A stretch of 64,000 nt of DNA from Phycisphaerales bacterium UBA1161 (GTDB taxonomy: Bacteria; Planctomycetota; Phycisphaerae; Tepidisphaerales; Tepidisphaeraceae): contig DBZL01000055.1 in the NCBI GenBank assembly GCA_002311745.1, positions 124,001 to 188,000 of the forward strand. The letters run 5' to 3'. The position numbers and the translations under genes are program-made. Below the pieces are notes generated by a model. It made no database searches and had not been told where the DNA came from. It saw only the letters and a list, made by a program, of their open reading frames with translations. Below, piece after piece: positions 44,580-55,398 of this stretch (within the stretch, counting starts at the first letter, position 1; each line of letters starts with the position of its first letter).

Positions 44580-46911
44580 CCGCCTCGGCCAGGGGATGCT
44601 GGGCGATTCCGCGGCGGCGGGCCAGCATGGATGCGATCATGCTTAAGGCGTAGATCGCCAGGGCCAGCACGTACAGGAAGCGGTAGCCGAAGTACATCGA
44701 GTTGTATTCCAGGCACCCGCCCAGCATCGCCCCCAGCAGGTTCGAGCCCAGCGCCGCGCCGATGGAGCGGACGGACCTGATTTCGGATGAGAAGACCAGT
44801 CCCGAGAAGAACAGAGGCAGGGTGATGACGCCGGTGGCCAACGCGCGGCTGGTCCACAGGTTGTGAATGGAACCGCTCAGCGACCCGAACCACAGGCTGA
44901 AGGCCAAGCTGGCCAGCAACAGAACGTAGCAGAGAGCCGTGGGGATGGATCGCAGGCGCATCACCAGCGAATTAGCCAGGAATGCCATGATCAGGATGGC
45001 GGTGATGACCACACCGATGGTGACCCACGTGCTGCCGTAGTAGAGGGCCAATTCGGTGATGGCCTTGGTTTCCAGGAGCATGAAGCCGGCTCCCAGGAGA
45101 AAGCAGGGGCCGGAGAATCCACCGCCGGAATTCTTCATGGCCGGTCTGATGAAGACGGCCGCCGCCGCCAGCAGCACGCAGATCATGATCAGATACGACA
45201 CGGGGTATTTTCGCACGGGCATGTAGAAAAACGGCCAATCATCCGTGGACACGTTGACGCTAAAGCGATTGGCCATGGCGTTGTCGATTCGTTGCATCGG
45301 CAGCGGCAGGACGGGAATGGGGCCGCTGATGTTCCCGGCGACGTAAGTCACCGCCCCGTCGTAGAGGGACCTGAAGATCACCGGCTCCTGGCCGTCGAAG
45401 GCCTGCTTGAGCATGAGGTAGATTTTGTTGCTTATCTCGGGACTAACCATCGAGAACGACAGACAAAGCACGCCGTCCGGTTTCAATCGGGCGCGAGCCT
45501 CTTGGAGCGCCTCGACGGTGTAGATGTAGCTGTCCAGGCGCACGCCGCCCAGGCCCGACAGCAGCGTGTGCGAATCGAGCAAGCCGTAAACGATCAGGTC
45601 GTATGTCTGGCGGCCGTAGCGGATGAACGAGCGGGCATCCTGCACGTGGGCGGTCACGCGGTCCGATTGGTAAGGCGATTCGGGATGGAAGAGCTGACCC
45701 AGCCGGTAGATGGCCGGATCGATCTCCACCGCATCCACGTGGCCGGCGCCATTACGCAGAGCGGCTGCCACGTCGTTGCCCGTGCCGGCGCCCACCACCA
45801 GCACGTCGTTCGAATGCGCACGGAAACGGTAGGGCAGGCCGTAATACACCGCCGCCGGGCTGTGCAACATCGTATTGGGCGCGTTGGGGCCGAAGTTGAG
45901 AATCTTCTGGTAGTACGAGTGGTTCACGCAGAGCAGCAGGGGCTGGTGCGCCGCCGGCGGCTGCACCGTCAGAACCTGATACGGCGAATAGACGTCGTAG
46001 CTGTGTACCTGGAACGTCGTGTTGAGGATGCCGAAGATGACGGCGGCGGCCGCGGTCGTGCTCAGCAGATGTTGACCCAAAAACGGCGACAGCAGCACGA
46101 TGGCGGCGGCGAACCACACCACCGGCGGCGCCCACACCAGCGACAAACCGTAAAAAAGACCGATGCCCGCGAGGCTGCCCAGCAGGTTCCAGCCATACGC
46201 CGCCAGCTTCGGCGAGCGGCGCATCACCCGCGCGGCCACTTGTCCCAGCGGCATGAAGCAGATCGCGTTGACGCTGAAGACCCACACCAAAAAGCTGTAC
46301 ACCAGCACCGCCGAACTCACACCCGAGATCGTGCCCATTCCCAGCGCTTTTTGTTCCAATACGGGGTTGTTCAGCGTCAGACCGATGACCCCGAAACGCA
46401 GAATGTGAAGAAACACGACCTGCACCGCCAGCAGTGGCAGCAGCAGGAGGATGAACAACAAGCTGCCCTCTCCCAGGATGTAGCCGATCCCCAAACCCAG
46501 GAAGCATGACAGGAGGCTGATGTTCTTGAAAAAAGCGAACAGGGCGAAACAGGAGGCATGAAAGCGGATAAGAACCAGTTCCAGATACAACCCCGCCCCC
46601 GCGGCCAGGGCGATCCAAAACCAGCGCAGCCTTGGCGGCAAGGCGTCGATGCCATCGGCATCATGCTCCAGCTGCCGCCGCAGCTTCGGCCACCAGAGGT
46701 GCCGCCACCGCGCCATCAGCACCGCCAGCGCCGCCGGCACGGGGCACAAAACCATGAACACGCCAGCCGATATCGCATCGCTCCACTCGTTGTAGTAGCG
46801 CACCGCCGCCGCCACGCAGAACGCCGCCCAACTGACAACGATCAGGATCAGCGGCAACATCCACGGCCGAGAGGGCCGTGCCCATGGCTGTGTGCCTGTC
46901 ACGCGTTTCAT
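44533..46911 (-). CDS. Membrane protein with spermidine-synthase-like domain
   Basis: 792 residues. Eight or more hydrophobic segments fill residues about 15-320, a soluble methyltransferase-like domain follows at about 330-560, and about seven more segments end the chain. The soluble part has DVLVVGAGTGNDVAAALRNG and VDAVEIDPAIYRLGQL, the nucleotide pocket of spermidine synthases, and YDLIVYGLLDSHTLL at the aminopropyl-transfer site, where classical enzymes have a conserved Asp. This fused architecture is frequent in planctomycetes and delta-proteobacteria; no member is functionally known to me. Polyamine synthesis should not be assumed. Confidence 0.75.
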   Translation of the reverse strand: MKRVTGTQPWARPSRPWMLPLILIVVSWAAFCVAAAVRYYNEWSDAISAGVFMVLCPVPAALAVLMARWRHLWWPKLRRQLEHDADGIDALPPRLRWFWIALAAGAGLYLELVLIRFHASCFALFAFFKNISLLSCFLGLGIGYILGEGSLLFILLLLPLLAVQVVFLHILRFGVIGLTLNNPVLEQKALGMGTISGVSSAVLVYSFLVWVFSVNAICFMPLGQVAARVMRRSPKLAAYGWNLLGSLAGIGLFYGLSLVWAPPVVWFAAAIVLLSPFLGQHLLSTTAAAAVIFGILNTTFQVHSYDVYSPYQVLTVQPPAAHQPLLLCVNHSYYQKILNFGPNAPNTMLHSPAAVYYGLPYRFRAHSNDVLVVGAGTGNDVAAALRNGAGHVDAVEIDPAIYRLGQLFHPESPYQSDRVTAHVQDARSFIRYGRQTYDLIVYGLLDSHTLLSGLGGVRLDSYIYTVEALQEARARLKPDGVLCLSFSMVSPEISNKIYLMLKQAFDGQEPVIFRSLYDGAVTYVAGNISGPIPVLPLPMQRIDNAMANRFSVNVSTDDWPFFYMPVRKYPVSYLIMICVLLAAAAVFIRPAMKNSGGGFSGPCFLLGAGFMLLETKAITELALYYGSTWVTIGVVITAILIMAFLANSLVMRLRSIPTALCYVLLLASLAFSLWFGSLSGSIHNLWTSRALATGVITLPLFFSGLVFSSEIRSVRSIGAALGSNLLGAMLGGCLEYNSMYFGYRFLYVLALAIYALSMIASMLARRRGIAQHPLAEAVTTTTFSPSRPDRIS

Positions 46912-46940
46912 CCGCCGCCGCGCTCCCTATTCGGTGAGCA

Positions 46941-47771
46941 TCATTTCCCGCAGAAGTCGATCAGCCGGGCGATCTCGCTGCGCAGGTCTTTGCGGTGCAC
47001 GACGAAGTCGACGAATCCCTTTTCCTGCAGGAACTCGCTGCGCTGAAACCCCTCGGGCAGTTCGACCTTGATGGTGTTCCAGATGGTGCGCGGACCGGCG
47101 AAGCCGATCAGAGCTTTGGGTTCGGCGATGATGAAATCGCCCAGCATGGCGAAGCTGGCCGTCACGCCGCCCGTGGTCGGGTCGGCCAGCAGGCTGATGA
47201 ACAGCCCGCCCGCTTCGTCCAGCCGGGCCAGAGCGGCGCTGGTCTTGGCCATCTGCATCAGCGACAGCGTCGATTCCTGCATCCGCGCCCCGCCCGAGCA
47301 GCTCACGATCAGCAGCGGCAACTTTTCTTCCGTCGCGGCTTCGATCGTCCGCGTAATTTTTTCCCCCACGACGCTGCCCATCGAGCCCATCATGAAGTTC
47401 GGGTCCATGACGGCCATCATGACCGGCCGCCCCTTGATGAACCCCTTGCCGCACACCACCGCATCCTGCTCGCCGCTTTTTTCCTGCTCGGCTTTGAGCC
47501 GGTCCCGGTACGCTTTTTTGTCCACGAATTTCAGCGGATCGGCCGGCTCGATCTCCTGGAACATCTCCTCGAAGCTGCCCGGATCGCTCAACTGCTCGAT
47601 GCGCGTGCGCGCGGAAATGCGGAAATGATATTGGCATTCCGGGCAGACGTGCAGGGCCTCTTCCACCGCCTTGCGGAACAACATGGCGCTGCACCCCCCG
47701 CAGCGCATCCACAGCCCTTCGGGCACGCCCTCTTTCTTGGTTAATGGCGAATCGTTGGGTGCTTGCGACAT
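46941..47771 (-). CDS. accD: Acetyl-CoA carboxylase carboxyltransferase subunit beta
   Basis: 276-residue subunit that moves carboxyl from biotin to acetyl-CoA at the start of fatty acid synthesis. The zinc ribbon is Cys24/Cys27 ([11 protein letters not shown]) with Cys43/Cys46 ([10 protein letters not shown]). The crotonase-type core shows [20 protein letters not shown] and [20 protein letters not shown]. Normal length. The accA subunit is not in the window. It follows the phosphatase-like gene by eight bases on the same strand. Confidence 0.95.
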   Translation of the reverse strand: MSQAPNDSPLTKKEGVPEGLWMRCGGCSAMLFRKAVEEALHVCPECQYHFRISARTRIEQLSDPGSFEEMFQEIEPADPLKFVDKKAYRDRLKAEQEKSGEQDAVVCGKGFIKGRPVMMAVMDPNFMMGSMGSVVGEKITRTIEAATEEKLPLLIVSCSGGARMQESTLSLMQMAKTSAALARLDEAGGLFISLLADPTTGGVTASFAMLGDFIIAEPKALIGFAGPRTIWNTIKVELPEGFQRSEFLQEKGFVDFVVHRKDLRSEIARLIDFCGK

Positions 47772-47779
47772 GGATTTCG

Positions 47780-48367
47780 TCAGGCGGCGCTAACCTTGCG
47801 CTCGTCCGGTCCCACGTCAATGGTCGCCATTGCCTGGCGCTCGTGCAAGTGGCCGGCGATCATTTGCGGCGATTCACCCCGCAGGGCTCCCGCGGCGATC
47901 TGCATGGCCATGGGACGCAGGGCCATCACCACCGTCTGATCCCGATTTCGCTTCAGAATTCGCCGCACCGCCTCGGATATCCGCGCGATGGCCATCGCCA
48001 GCGGCTCCCCGTCCGGCGGCGTCACGGCCAGCGGCTGCTCCTGCCATTGTGGAAAGACCGTCGGAAACCGCGCCCGAACCTCTTCCGGCGTCAAGCCCTG
48101 CCACAGGCCCATGTTCACCGCCTGCAAATCGGGATTGTCCCGCGCCCGCAGGGCGAATTTCTGGGCGATCAGCCGTGCCGCCTGCTCGCACGCCTCGCTG
48201 TCCCCCGGCCGATACACCCCGGCCACCGGACCCGGGATCGCCTCCAGCAGATGCCGAAGGGCATCAATCGCCTCGGCCGTCAGCGGCAACGACACGCTCC
48301 CGGTGATGCGTCCCTCCGCATCCCAAGGCGTCGGCGACGCCTCGATCAGGATCACCCGCGTGGCCAT
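47780..48367 (-). CDS. Histidine-phosphatase-fold protein lacking catalytic His
   Basis: 195 residues from the ATG at 48367. The fold cues of the phosphoglycerate-mutase-like family are present: N-terminal [19 protein letters not shown] followed by [19 protein letters not shown], then [20 protein letters not shown] and [16 protein letters not shown]. The signature RHG is replaced by EAS, and the second catalytic His by Arg ([12 protein letters not shown]). It is therefore probably not a phosphatase and may be regulatory. It is co-oriented with atpD upstream and accD downstream, suggesting one transcript joining energy and lipid synthesis. Confidence 0.7.
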   Translation of the reverse strand: MATRVILIEASPTPWDAEGRITGSVSLPLTAEAIDALRHLLEAIPGPVAGVYRPGDSEACEQAARLIAQKFALRARDNPDLQAVNMGLWQGLTPEEVRARFPTVFPQWQEQPLAVTPPDGEPLAMAIARISEAVRRILKRNRDQTVVMALRPMAMQIAAGALRGESPQMIAGHLHERQAMATIDVGPDERKVSAA

Positions 48368-48515
48368 GGCATAAGTGAATACGTCCCCGACCGCCCCCTG
48401 TAAAGCGCGGGGGGGGTCGCATAGGCGTTCCTGGGGCCAATACCGCATTCCGGCCACGCCAAATCCGGCCGGCTCCTGGGGATTCCTTCGATCTCGTACT
48501 GTGCCTAGCCCCGCG

Positions 48516-50117
<1,602 letters not shown>

Positions 50118-50147
50118 CTATCGGCCGCAGCCATGGAGGGCTTGGCC

Positions 50148-50537
50148 ATGCCAACCATCTTAATTATCGATGACACTGCCTTGGCGCGAGAATCGGTCGC
50201 CAAGCTGCTGGAGTATGAGGGCTTTGAGACCATCCGCGCCGCCAACGGCAAGGAAGCCTACGCCACGCTCTACGAGCACACGCCCGATCTGATCCTCTTG
50301 GACCTCATGATGCCCGAGATGGATGGCGTCACCTTCCTGCGCATGGTCCGCCACAGCCCGCGCTGGCAGCAGCTTCCCGTCATCGTCCTCACCGGCGTCG
50401 CCGACGACAATCACCTGATCGCCCGCGCCCGCGAACTGCACATCGACGACCTGGTCCCCAAGGCCACCTTCGGGATTGAAGATCTGCTGCAGCGCGTGAA
50501 AAAGGTGATCGCCGCCAAATCCCCCAGCTCCAATTGA
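50148..50537 (+). CDS. Single-domain response regulator (CheY-like)
   Basis: 129-residue receiver domain without an output domain. The phosphoacceptor is Asp52 in LILLDLMMPEMDG, with the acidic pair Asp8-Asp9 in ILIIDDTALARES, Thr82 in IVLTGVADD and Lys105 in LVPKATFG. The ATG at 50148 is chosen because GGAGGG stands seven bases upstream; an in-frame ATG at 50133 precedes the ribosome site. No histidine kinase lies next to it. Divergent from atpD. Confidence 0.9.
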   Translation: MPTILIIDDTALARESVAKLLEYEGFETIRAANGKEAYATLYEHTPDLILLDLMMPEMDGVTFLRMVRHSPRWQQLPVIVLTGVADDNHLIARARELHIDDLVPKATFGIEDLLQRVKKVIAAKSPSSN

Positions 50538-50567
50538 ACCTGCGCAGAACCGAGCCCGGTCCGACCG

Positions 50568-51137
50568 TCACTTCTTCAGGAAATTGACCAACAACCGCCC
50601 GCCTTGCTCGGTCAAGAAACTTTCCGGATGGTATTGCACGCCTTCCAGCGGCCAGGTCTTGTGACGCAAGCCCATGATCTCGTCGTGATCCGTCCAAGCG
50701 CTGACCTGGAATTCCGGCGGCACCGTGCCGTTGCGCACGATCAGGCTGTGATAACGCGTCGCGGTAAATGGGTTGGGCATGCCGTCGTAGATGCTTTGGC
50801 CGTCGTGGTGAATCAGATCGGTCTTTCCGTGCATCAGCCGCTGGGCTCGTTCGACGATCGCCCCGCTGACAAAACCAATGCACTGGTGCCCCAGGCACAC
50901 GCCCAGGATCGGGACCTTGGGTCCAAAATGGCGGATGACGTCGTTGCTGATCCCGCCTTCCTTGGGTGTGCAGGGTCCGGGCGAAACGACGATGTGCGTC
51001 GGCTTCAGCGCCTCGATCTGCTCGATCGTGACTTTGTCGTTGCGAAAGACCTTGATGCACTGATGCGGGTCGGCTTCCCCCAGCCTTTGCACCAAGTTGT
51101 AAGTGAACGAGTCGTAGTTGTCGATGATAACAAGCAT
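50568..51137 (-). CDS. trpG/pabA: Anthranilate/aminodeoxychorismate synthase glutamine amidotransferase
   Basis: 189-residue class I glutaminase that supplies ammonia to a chorismate-using synthase for tryptophan or folate. The triad is Cys81 in GVCLGHQ, His170 and Glu172 in GVQYHPESFLTEQGG. The opening MLVIIDNYDSFTYNLVQ fixes the ATG at 51137; the reading frame runs further upstream without family likeness. The partner TrpE/PabB is not in the window. Which of the two pathways it serves cannot be told; in many bacteria one protein serves both. Confidence 0.9.
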   Translation of the reverse strand: MLVIIDNYDSFTYNLVQRLGEADPHQCIKVFRNDKVTIEQIEALKPTHIVVSPGPCTPKEGGISNDVIRHFGPKVPILGVCLGHQCIGFVSGAIVERAQRLMHGKTDLIHHDGQSIYDGMPNPFTATRYHSLIVRNGTVPPEFQVSAWTDHDEIMGLRHKTWPLEGVQYHPESFLTEQGGRLLVNFLKK

Positions 51138-51252
51138 GGCTGCCTGGCCTTGATCCGCCGCGCCGTCCCTGCACAGTATATGACGGATCAACCTGAATTG
51201 ATCGGCGGCGGCCTTACTTCTATCATCGTAACGGCCCCCGGACAAGGCGTTT

Positions 51253-52086
51253 ATGTATTACAACATCGTGCTGCTTCATCCCGAAGGCTGTCCGCACACC
51301 ATGGCCGTGCGCGAAGCGGCGCTTCTGCTGTATTTTTCCTTCGGCTCGCTTGGCTTGCCCGCGAAGCTGCAAATCAACACCCTGGATCCCTCGGCCATGA
51401 ACATTCTCGTCGGATATCACTACCTCTACGACCCCTCACCCCTGGACGGCTACCACTGCGTGATCTACCAGCTTGAGCAGCTATCCGAAAAGCAGGACCA
51501 AGGTTGGTTTACCTCCGCCGCGTTCGAGGTGCTCAAACGGGCGCAGACGGTTTGGGATTACAGCCTGGACAACGTGCGCTTCCTCCGCGACAAGGGCCTG
51601 CGCGACGTACGCTACCTCCCCCTGGGCTTTCACGAGAGGCTGCAAACGATCAACGAGAATGTCCCGCGCGATATCGACGTGCTGTTTTACGGGTCCACCA
51701 ACGAACGCCGCTGTCACATCCTCCGCCAGCTGGAAACCCAGTGCCGCCTGGAATCGCTCTACGGCGTCTACGGGCCGCAACGTGACGCTTACATCGCTCG
51801 CTCCAAGATCGTCCTCAACATCCATTTCCACGGCATGCAGATCATGGAGCAGGTGCGTATCACCTATCTTCTAAACAACGGCTGCTTTGTGGTTTCCGAG
51901 GACTCCGCCCAAAACCCCTTCGAAGGGATGGTCGTCGTTACGCCTTATGACAGGATCGTTCAGACCTGCCTGGATTACCTGCCGCGTGACCATGAGCGCA
52001 AGACCATTGCGGCACACGGAATGGAGTTGTTCCGGCGGCAGCCGATGGCCGCCTATCTCGACCGCGCGCTTTCCAGTGACGGCTGA
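51253..52086 (+). CDS. CgeB-like glycosyltransferase-fold protein
   Basis: 277 residues resembling the CgeB/DUF3880-type GT-B proteins: RFLRDKGLRDVRYLPLGF, DIDVLFYGSTNERRCHILRQ, YIARSKIVLNIHFHGMQIME and LLNNGCFVVSEDSAQNPFEG, where the final acidic and glycine-rich part sits in the donor domain. The N-terminal acceptor domain is short. It is a single gene divergent from trpG/pabA, away from the main glycan locus. The function is unknown; a sugar transferase role is inference from fold-level likeness. Confidence 0.6.
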   Translation: MYYNIVLLHPEGCPHTMAVREAALLLYFSFGSLGLPAKLQINTLDPSAMNILVGYHYLYDPSPLDGYHCVIYQLEQLSEKQDQGWFTSAAFEVLKRAQTVWDYSLDNVRFLRDKGLRDVRYLPLGFHERLQTINENVPRDIDVLFYGSTNERRCHILRQLETQCRLESLYGVYGPQRDAYIARSKIVLNIHFHGMQIMEQVRITYLLNNGCFVVSEDSAQNPFEGMVVVTPYDRIVQTCLDYLPRDHERKTIAAHGMELFRRQPMAAYLDRALSSDG

Positions 52087-52182
52087 AAATCGTCCGGAAA
52101 CCGGCCTCCGGTTGCTTAATGTACGACGTTTCACCGACTAATTTTTAACAAACATAAAGTCCAAAAGTGTAATACATAACTC

Positions 52183-52211
52183 TTGGCGTTTCGGACGTCC
52201 TGGGGTAAATA
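52183..52211 (+). promoter_or_regulatory. Candidate sigma-70-type promoter for the PEP-CTERM gene
   Basis: TTGGCG (52183-52188), a 17-base spacer and TAAATA (52206-52211) lie about 180 bases before the ATG, implying a long leader. The 305-base stretch 52087-52391 otherwise holds only a small AACCGG-CCT-CCGGTT hairpin after the upstream stop (52099-52113); I see no gene in it. Confidence 0.4.
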
Positions 52212-52391
52212 ACCTTGCATCAAGTTGCGTTCGTGCTGACGGCGCAACGACTGTCTTGATGGTGGCCCCAGGAAGGGTCCGCCCAAGTAGGCCGGGTTAG
52301 TCGGCGTCGCGTTGTTTCATTTGCCACCGAATGGCGAGCCGGGTTAAGCGCGACCGATCGGTGGGTGTTAGCTTTGGGTAGAGGAGAGATC

Positions 52392-53681
52392 ATGAGCATA
52401 GTTGAATCCGCACGTCCCAGCCACAGTACGCGCATTGCTCGTTTTCAGGCGATAGCTGGTACAGCCTTACTCTCAGCGGCCATCTTCGCCGCGGCCCCCA
52501 AGGTGGCCCGCGGTGATCTAACTTATACCGGCACCGGCGATGGTGTGGGGGGCAACGGCCAGAACTGGTTCAACACGGCTAACTGGTGGACCGGCACGAC
52601 TACCGGCACCCTGCCAGAAGGCTACACCCTCACGACGGCCAATGTTGACGCCCCAAACACCGTCATGCCCTCGGTCGGCGTGCTGTTCGACCCGGCCAAC
52701 CAGGGCCTATCTGCTACCTACGTCGCCAACTTGGCTGTAAAACTAAGCTCGTTCTATGTCTCCAGGGCCAGCGGCAGTTTTGATGGCTCCAGCGGCTTCT
52801 CCGACAAGCTGACCATCGAAAGCGGCACGTTAATCGTTTCCACCACTAGCCTCGGCAGTGATGGCCCTGGCATCATCGTCCAGAAGAACGGGGCTTGGAT
52901 CGGCAATGCCAGCCTGAAGACTGGCGGCACCAACAAATCCTCCATGGGCTCCGGCACCTATGAGTACCATGGTGGCGTCTTCACCCAGAACAACCAGGTC
53001 CAGCTTGGCTCTGCCCAAAACAGCAACGATCCGGGCAGCAATTCTGCGTGCGTGGGCAAGTTCATCATCTACAACGATGGGCCCGATGGAGCCCTCTTGG
53101 TTGGCAACGGGTTCAGTATCGCCACGAACAACGCCAGCGGCGGCGCCATCGGCATCGTTGAGTTCCACTATGACCTGAACACTCACGGCGTGGGCCTCAC
53201 CCGCCCGATCCAGAACACCCTGTTCAACGGCTCCCTCAGCCTCAAAAACCAGGACTTTACCAACGTGTTAGATGGCGCGTCGTCCCGGTTGAACTTGGTG
53301 CTGGAAGCTGCACCGACCATCATCGGCGGCGCCCCCCAGAACCTGGGCTTGTTCAAGGAAACCGGCAAGATCGGAGGCAACGGCACCTGGCCGAAGGCCT
53401 TCTACTCATTCACCGACCCGACCGTCGGCTATAGCCAAGGCGCCACGATTAGCGCGAGCTACAACAGCCAGGTGTACTCCTGGACGATCAGCTACAGCGG
53501 TTTGATCACGTTCACCGACAGTGCCACGTCGGCCTACACTTCCGACGGCATCACCGACCCGGGCACCGGCAATGACGTCGTGCTGATCGGCGTGAAGCTG
53601 CCTGAACCCGGCAGCATGGCTCTGCTCGGTGGAGCGGGCAGCCTCATCCTGGCTCGCCGTCGCCAGAAGAGGCAGGCCTGA
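52392..53681 (+). CDS. PEP-CTERM sorting-domain exported protein
   Basis: 429 residues from the ATG at 52392, preceded by GAGGAG. The signal peptide (AGTALLSAAIFAAAPKVARG) is followed by a Gly/Ser/Asn/Thr-rich, beta-type body starting LTYTGTGDGVGGNGQNWFNT, typical of large planctomycete surface proteins. The C-terminus is LPEPGSMALLGGAGSLILAR plus an Arg/Lys tail: the PEP motif, hydrophobic segment and basic end recognised by exosortase. No exosortase gene is in the window. It is presumably anchored or released at the cell surface along with exopolysaccharide. No enzymatic motif is seen. Confidence 0.85.
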   Translation: MSIVESARPSHSTRIARFQAIAGTALLSAAIFAAAPKVARGDLTYTGTGDGVGGNGQNWFNTANWWTGTTTGTLPEGYTLTTANVDAPNTVMPSVGVLFDPANQGLSATYVANLAVKLSSFYVSRASGSFDGSSGFSDKLTIESGTLIVSTTSLGSDGPGIIVQKNGAWIGNASLKTGGTNKSSMGSGTYEYHGGVFTQNNQVQLGSAQNSNDPGSNSACVGKFIIYNDGPDGALLVGNGFSIATNNASGGAIGIVEFHYDLNTHGVGLTRPIQNTLFNGSLSLKNQDFTNVLDGASSRLNLVLEAAPTIIGGAPQNLGLFKETGKIGGNGTWPKAFYSFTDPTVGYSQGATISASYNSQVYSWTISYSGLITFTDSATSAYTSDGITDPGTGNDVVLIGVKLPEPGSMALLGGAGSLILARRRQKRQA

Positions 53682-53723
53682 TCGCACAACGGCTGTCATT
53701 TCACTTGAGAACAACTTTTATTC

Positions 53724-53751
53724 CCTCCCCCGGCCAGGAAGCCGGGGGAGG
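53724..53751. terminator. Hairpin terminator between convergent genes
   Basis: Perfect 10-bp stem cctcccccgg/ccgggggagg with an 8-base loop, 42 bases after the PEP-CTERM stop and followed on the plus strand by CTTGTTT. It lies between that gene and proC, which converge here, so it may stop both transcripts. Confidence 0.75.
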
Positions 53752-53812
53752 CTTGTTTGGGGAAGCGTCAGCGAGACTGGCCGCACCCGTGCCGCCACAT
53801 GATACGCGCCGA

Positions 53813-54634
53813 TTACTTGCCCATCTCCCGGCTGCGCTGGGCTGCCGCCTTGATTGCATCCACCGTGATCTGCGGCCAGTGCTGCGCTTCCAGGTGGTTG
53901 ATCGCGGCGTGCGTCGTGCCGCCCGGCGTGGTGACGCGCCGGCGATGCTCCGCCGGATCGGCCGGCGCGTCCGTCGGCTGGCTCATGATCTTCGCCGCTC
54001 CCGCCGCCGTTTGGATCGCCAGCGTCCGCGCCTCATCGGCGCCCAGCCCCAATTCCGTCGCCGCGCGGATCATCTGCTCGACCAGGAAAAAGAAATACGC
54101 CGGCCCCGACCCGCTGACGGCGGTGACCGCGTCCAGTTTGTCCTCGGTGGTTTGCAGGACCTTGGCGCCGGCTTGGAAAATCTGCCGCGCCCGGCTCAGG
54201 TCCGCTGGCGACGCGTGGGCGCCGGCCGCGATCGCCACCATTCCTTCGCCCACCAGCATGGGCGTGTTCGGCACGGCACGCACGATGCGCCAGCGCTTGC
54301 CGCCGCCCAGCGTTTTCTCGATGAAGGTTGTGCCGATGCCCGCGGCGATGGAGATCACCAGCGGCTGCTGGTGCATCGCCGCTCCCAGCCGCTGGAGCAC
54401 GCCTTGCATCTGATGCGGCTTGACGCACAGCAGCACCGCCGCCGCGTCCGCCGCCGCAACCGCGGCATCCTCCACGGCCTTGATCCCAAGGGTATTTTGG
54501 AAAAACTCTCGCCTCGGGGCGGAGATGTCCGCCGCGATCATCTGCTCCGCCGGCAGCACACCGCCGCGCAGAATTCCACGCGCAATCGCCTCGGCCATGA
54601 CCCCGGCACCGATGATCGCCAGCTCGTAGGGCAT
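53813..54634 (-). CDS. proC: Pyrroline-5-carboxylate reductase
   Basis: 273-residue NAD(P)H enzyme for the last step of proline synthesis. The start is the ATG of MPYELAIIGAGVMAEAIARG (54634), giving the dinucleotide loop GAGVMA at once; twelve upstream in-frame residues are not family-like. The catalytic region shows AVSGSGPAYFFFLVEQMI and RVTTPGGTTHAAINHLE, where the Thr and Gly residues line the substrate pocket. Full length. It is followed upstream by the STN-domain gene on the same strand. Confidence 0.95.
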   Translation of the reverse strand: MPYELAIIGAGVMAEAIARGILRGGVLPAEQMIAADISAPRREFFQNTLGIKAVEDAAVAAADAAAVLLCVKPHQMQGVLQRLGAAMHQQPLVISIAAGIGTTFIEKTLGGGKRWRIVRAVPNTPMLVGEGMVAIAAGAHASPADLSRARQIFQAGAKVLQTTEDKLDAVTAVSGSGPAYFFFLVEQMIRAATELGLGADEARTLAIQTAAGAAKIMSQPTDAPADPAEHRRRVTTPGGTTHAAINHLEAQHWPQITVDAIKAAAQRSREMGK

Positions 54635-54677
54635 GGCCCGAATTGTCGATTGAACTAAACCAGGATGCAACCGGAGG

Positions 54678-55382
54678 TCATTCGACGAACCCGCCGATGG
54701 CTTCCTGCACCGAGCGCGGCGCCGTGACGATCAGGTTGCCGTTGAAATAATCGATCGTCGCCGGGCCGCCGTTGTCTTTCCAGATCTCCGGGCGGACCTC
54801 CGTTTCGATCAGCTTGATGAGCTTCTGGATACGCTGGTCGTTGCCGATGTTTCCGGCGCCGCCGGCGCCGGCGGTAGACGATGAGAGGGTCCCGCTGCCG
54901 CCGCCGCCCCCTCCGCCCGTCCCGCCCCCGGAGAAGGAAAGGCCGCCGCTGATGGTGGGATCAAAATTCTCGTCCAGGGCCACCAGGTCCATGACGGGAT
55001 AGACCACGGTGATCAGTTTCTGGTCGGCCGCCGCCCGCGAGGTGATTTGGATGATGTTGTCTTCAACGTAGAAGCTCAGCACCTCCCCGCCGGCCGCCTG
55101 CGCCAGAATCAGCGACAGCACCTTCTCCATCTTCACGCTGTGCAACGTCAGCGTGACGGGAGCATCCCTGGCGACCTTCGCCGCCTCAAGCGCTTTCCAA
55201 TCCACGAGGATGTTGGCGCCGCTGGCGTCGCGCAAAAAATCCAGGGCGTCGGCGAGGGGGGTGTTATTAAACTTCACTTCCGGCAGGGCGGTTTCCAAGG
55301 CCCGGCGTGCGGCGCTGACCGCACCCATCGCCGCAACGGCGATGAATAGGACGGCCAGCGACGCAAAAACAAGCCGGCGCAT
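54678..55382 (-). CDS. Exported STN/secretin-N-like domain protein
   Basis: 234 residues from the ATG at 55382, with a signal peptide (RRLVFASLAVLFIAVAAMGA). Residues about 30-120 look like the secretin and TonB short N-terminal domain (FNNTPLADALDFLRDASGAN, then VTLTLHSVKMEKVLSLILAQ). A Gly-rich hinge with seven consecutive glycines follows, and then a second secretin N-type unit ending in LIVTAPRSVQEAIGGFVE. No secretin barrel is present. Such stand-alone proteins are frequent in planctomycetes; the function is unknown. Confidence 0.7.
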   Translation of the reverse strand: MRRLVFASLAVLFIAVAAMGAVSAARRALETALPEVKFNNTPLADALDFLRDASGANILVDWKALEAAKVARDAPVTLTLHSVKMEKVLSLILAQAAGGEVLSFYVEDNIIQITSRAAADQKLITVVYPVMDLVALDENFDPTISGGLSFSGGGTGGGGGGGSGTLSSSTAGAGGAGNIGNDQRIQKLIKLIETEVRPEIWKDNGGPATIDYFNGNLIVTAPRSVQEAIGGFVE

Positions 55383-55398
55383 GGTCACTCCAGGCACA

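Noticed and set aside
44863-46509. Plus-strand open frame of 548 codons opposite the spermidine-synthase-like gene
   Set aside because: No domain, biased composition, and the opposite strand encodes membrane segments and a SAM pocket.
44533-46911. Annotation as a polyamine biosynthesis enzyme (speE)
   Set aside because: The methyltransferase-like pocket is embedded in a large membrane protein and the aminopropyl-transfer signature is altered, so the specific activity cannot be claimed.
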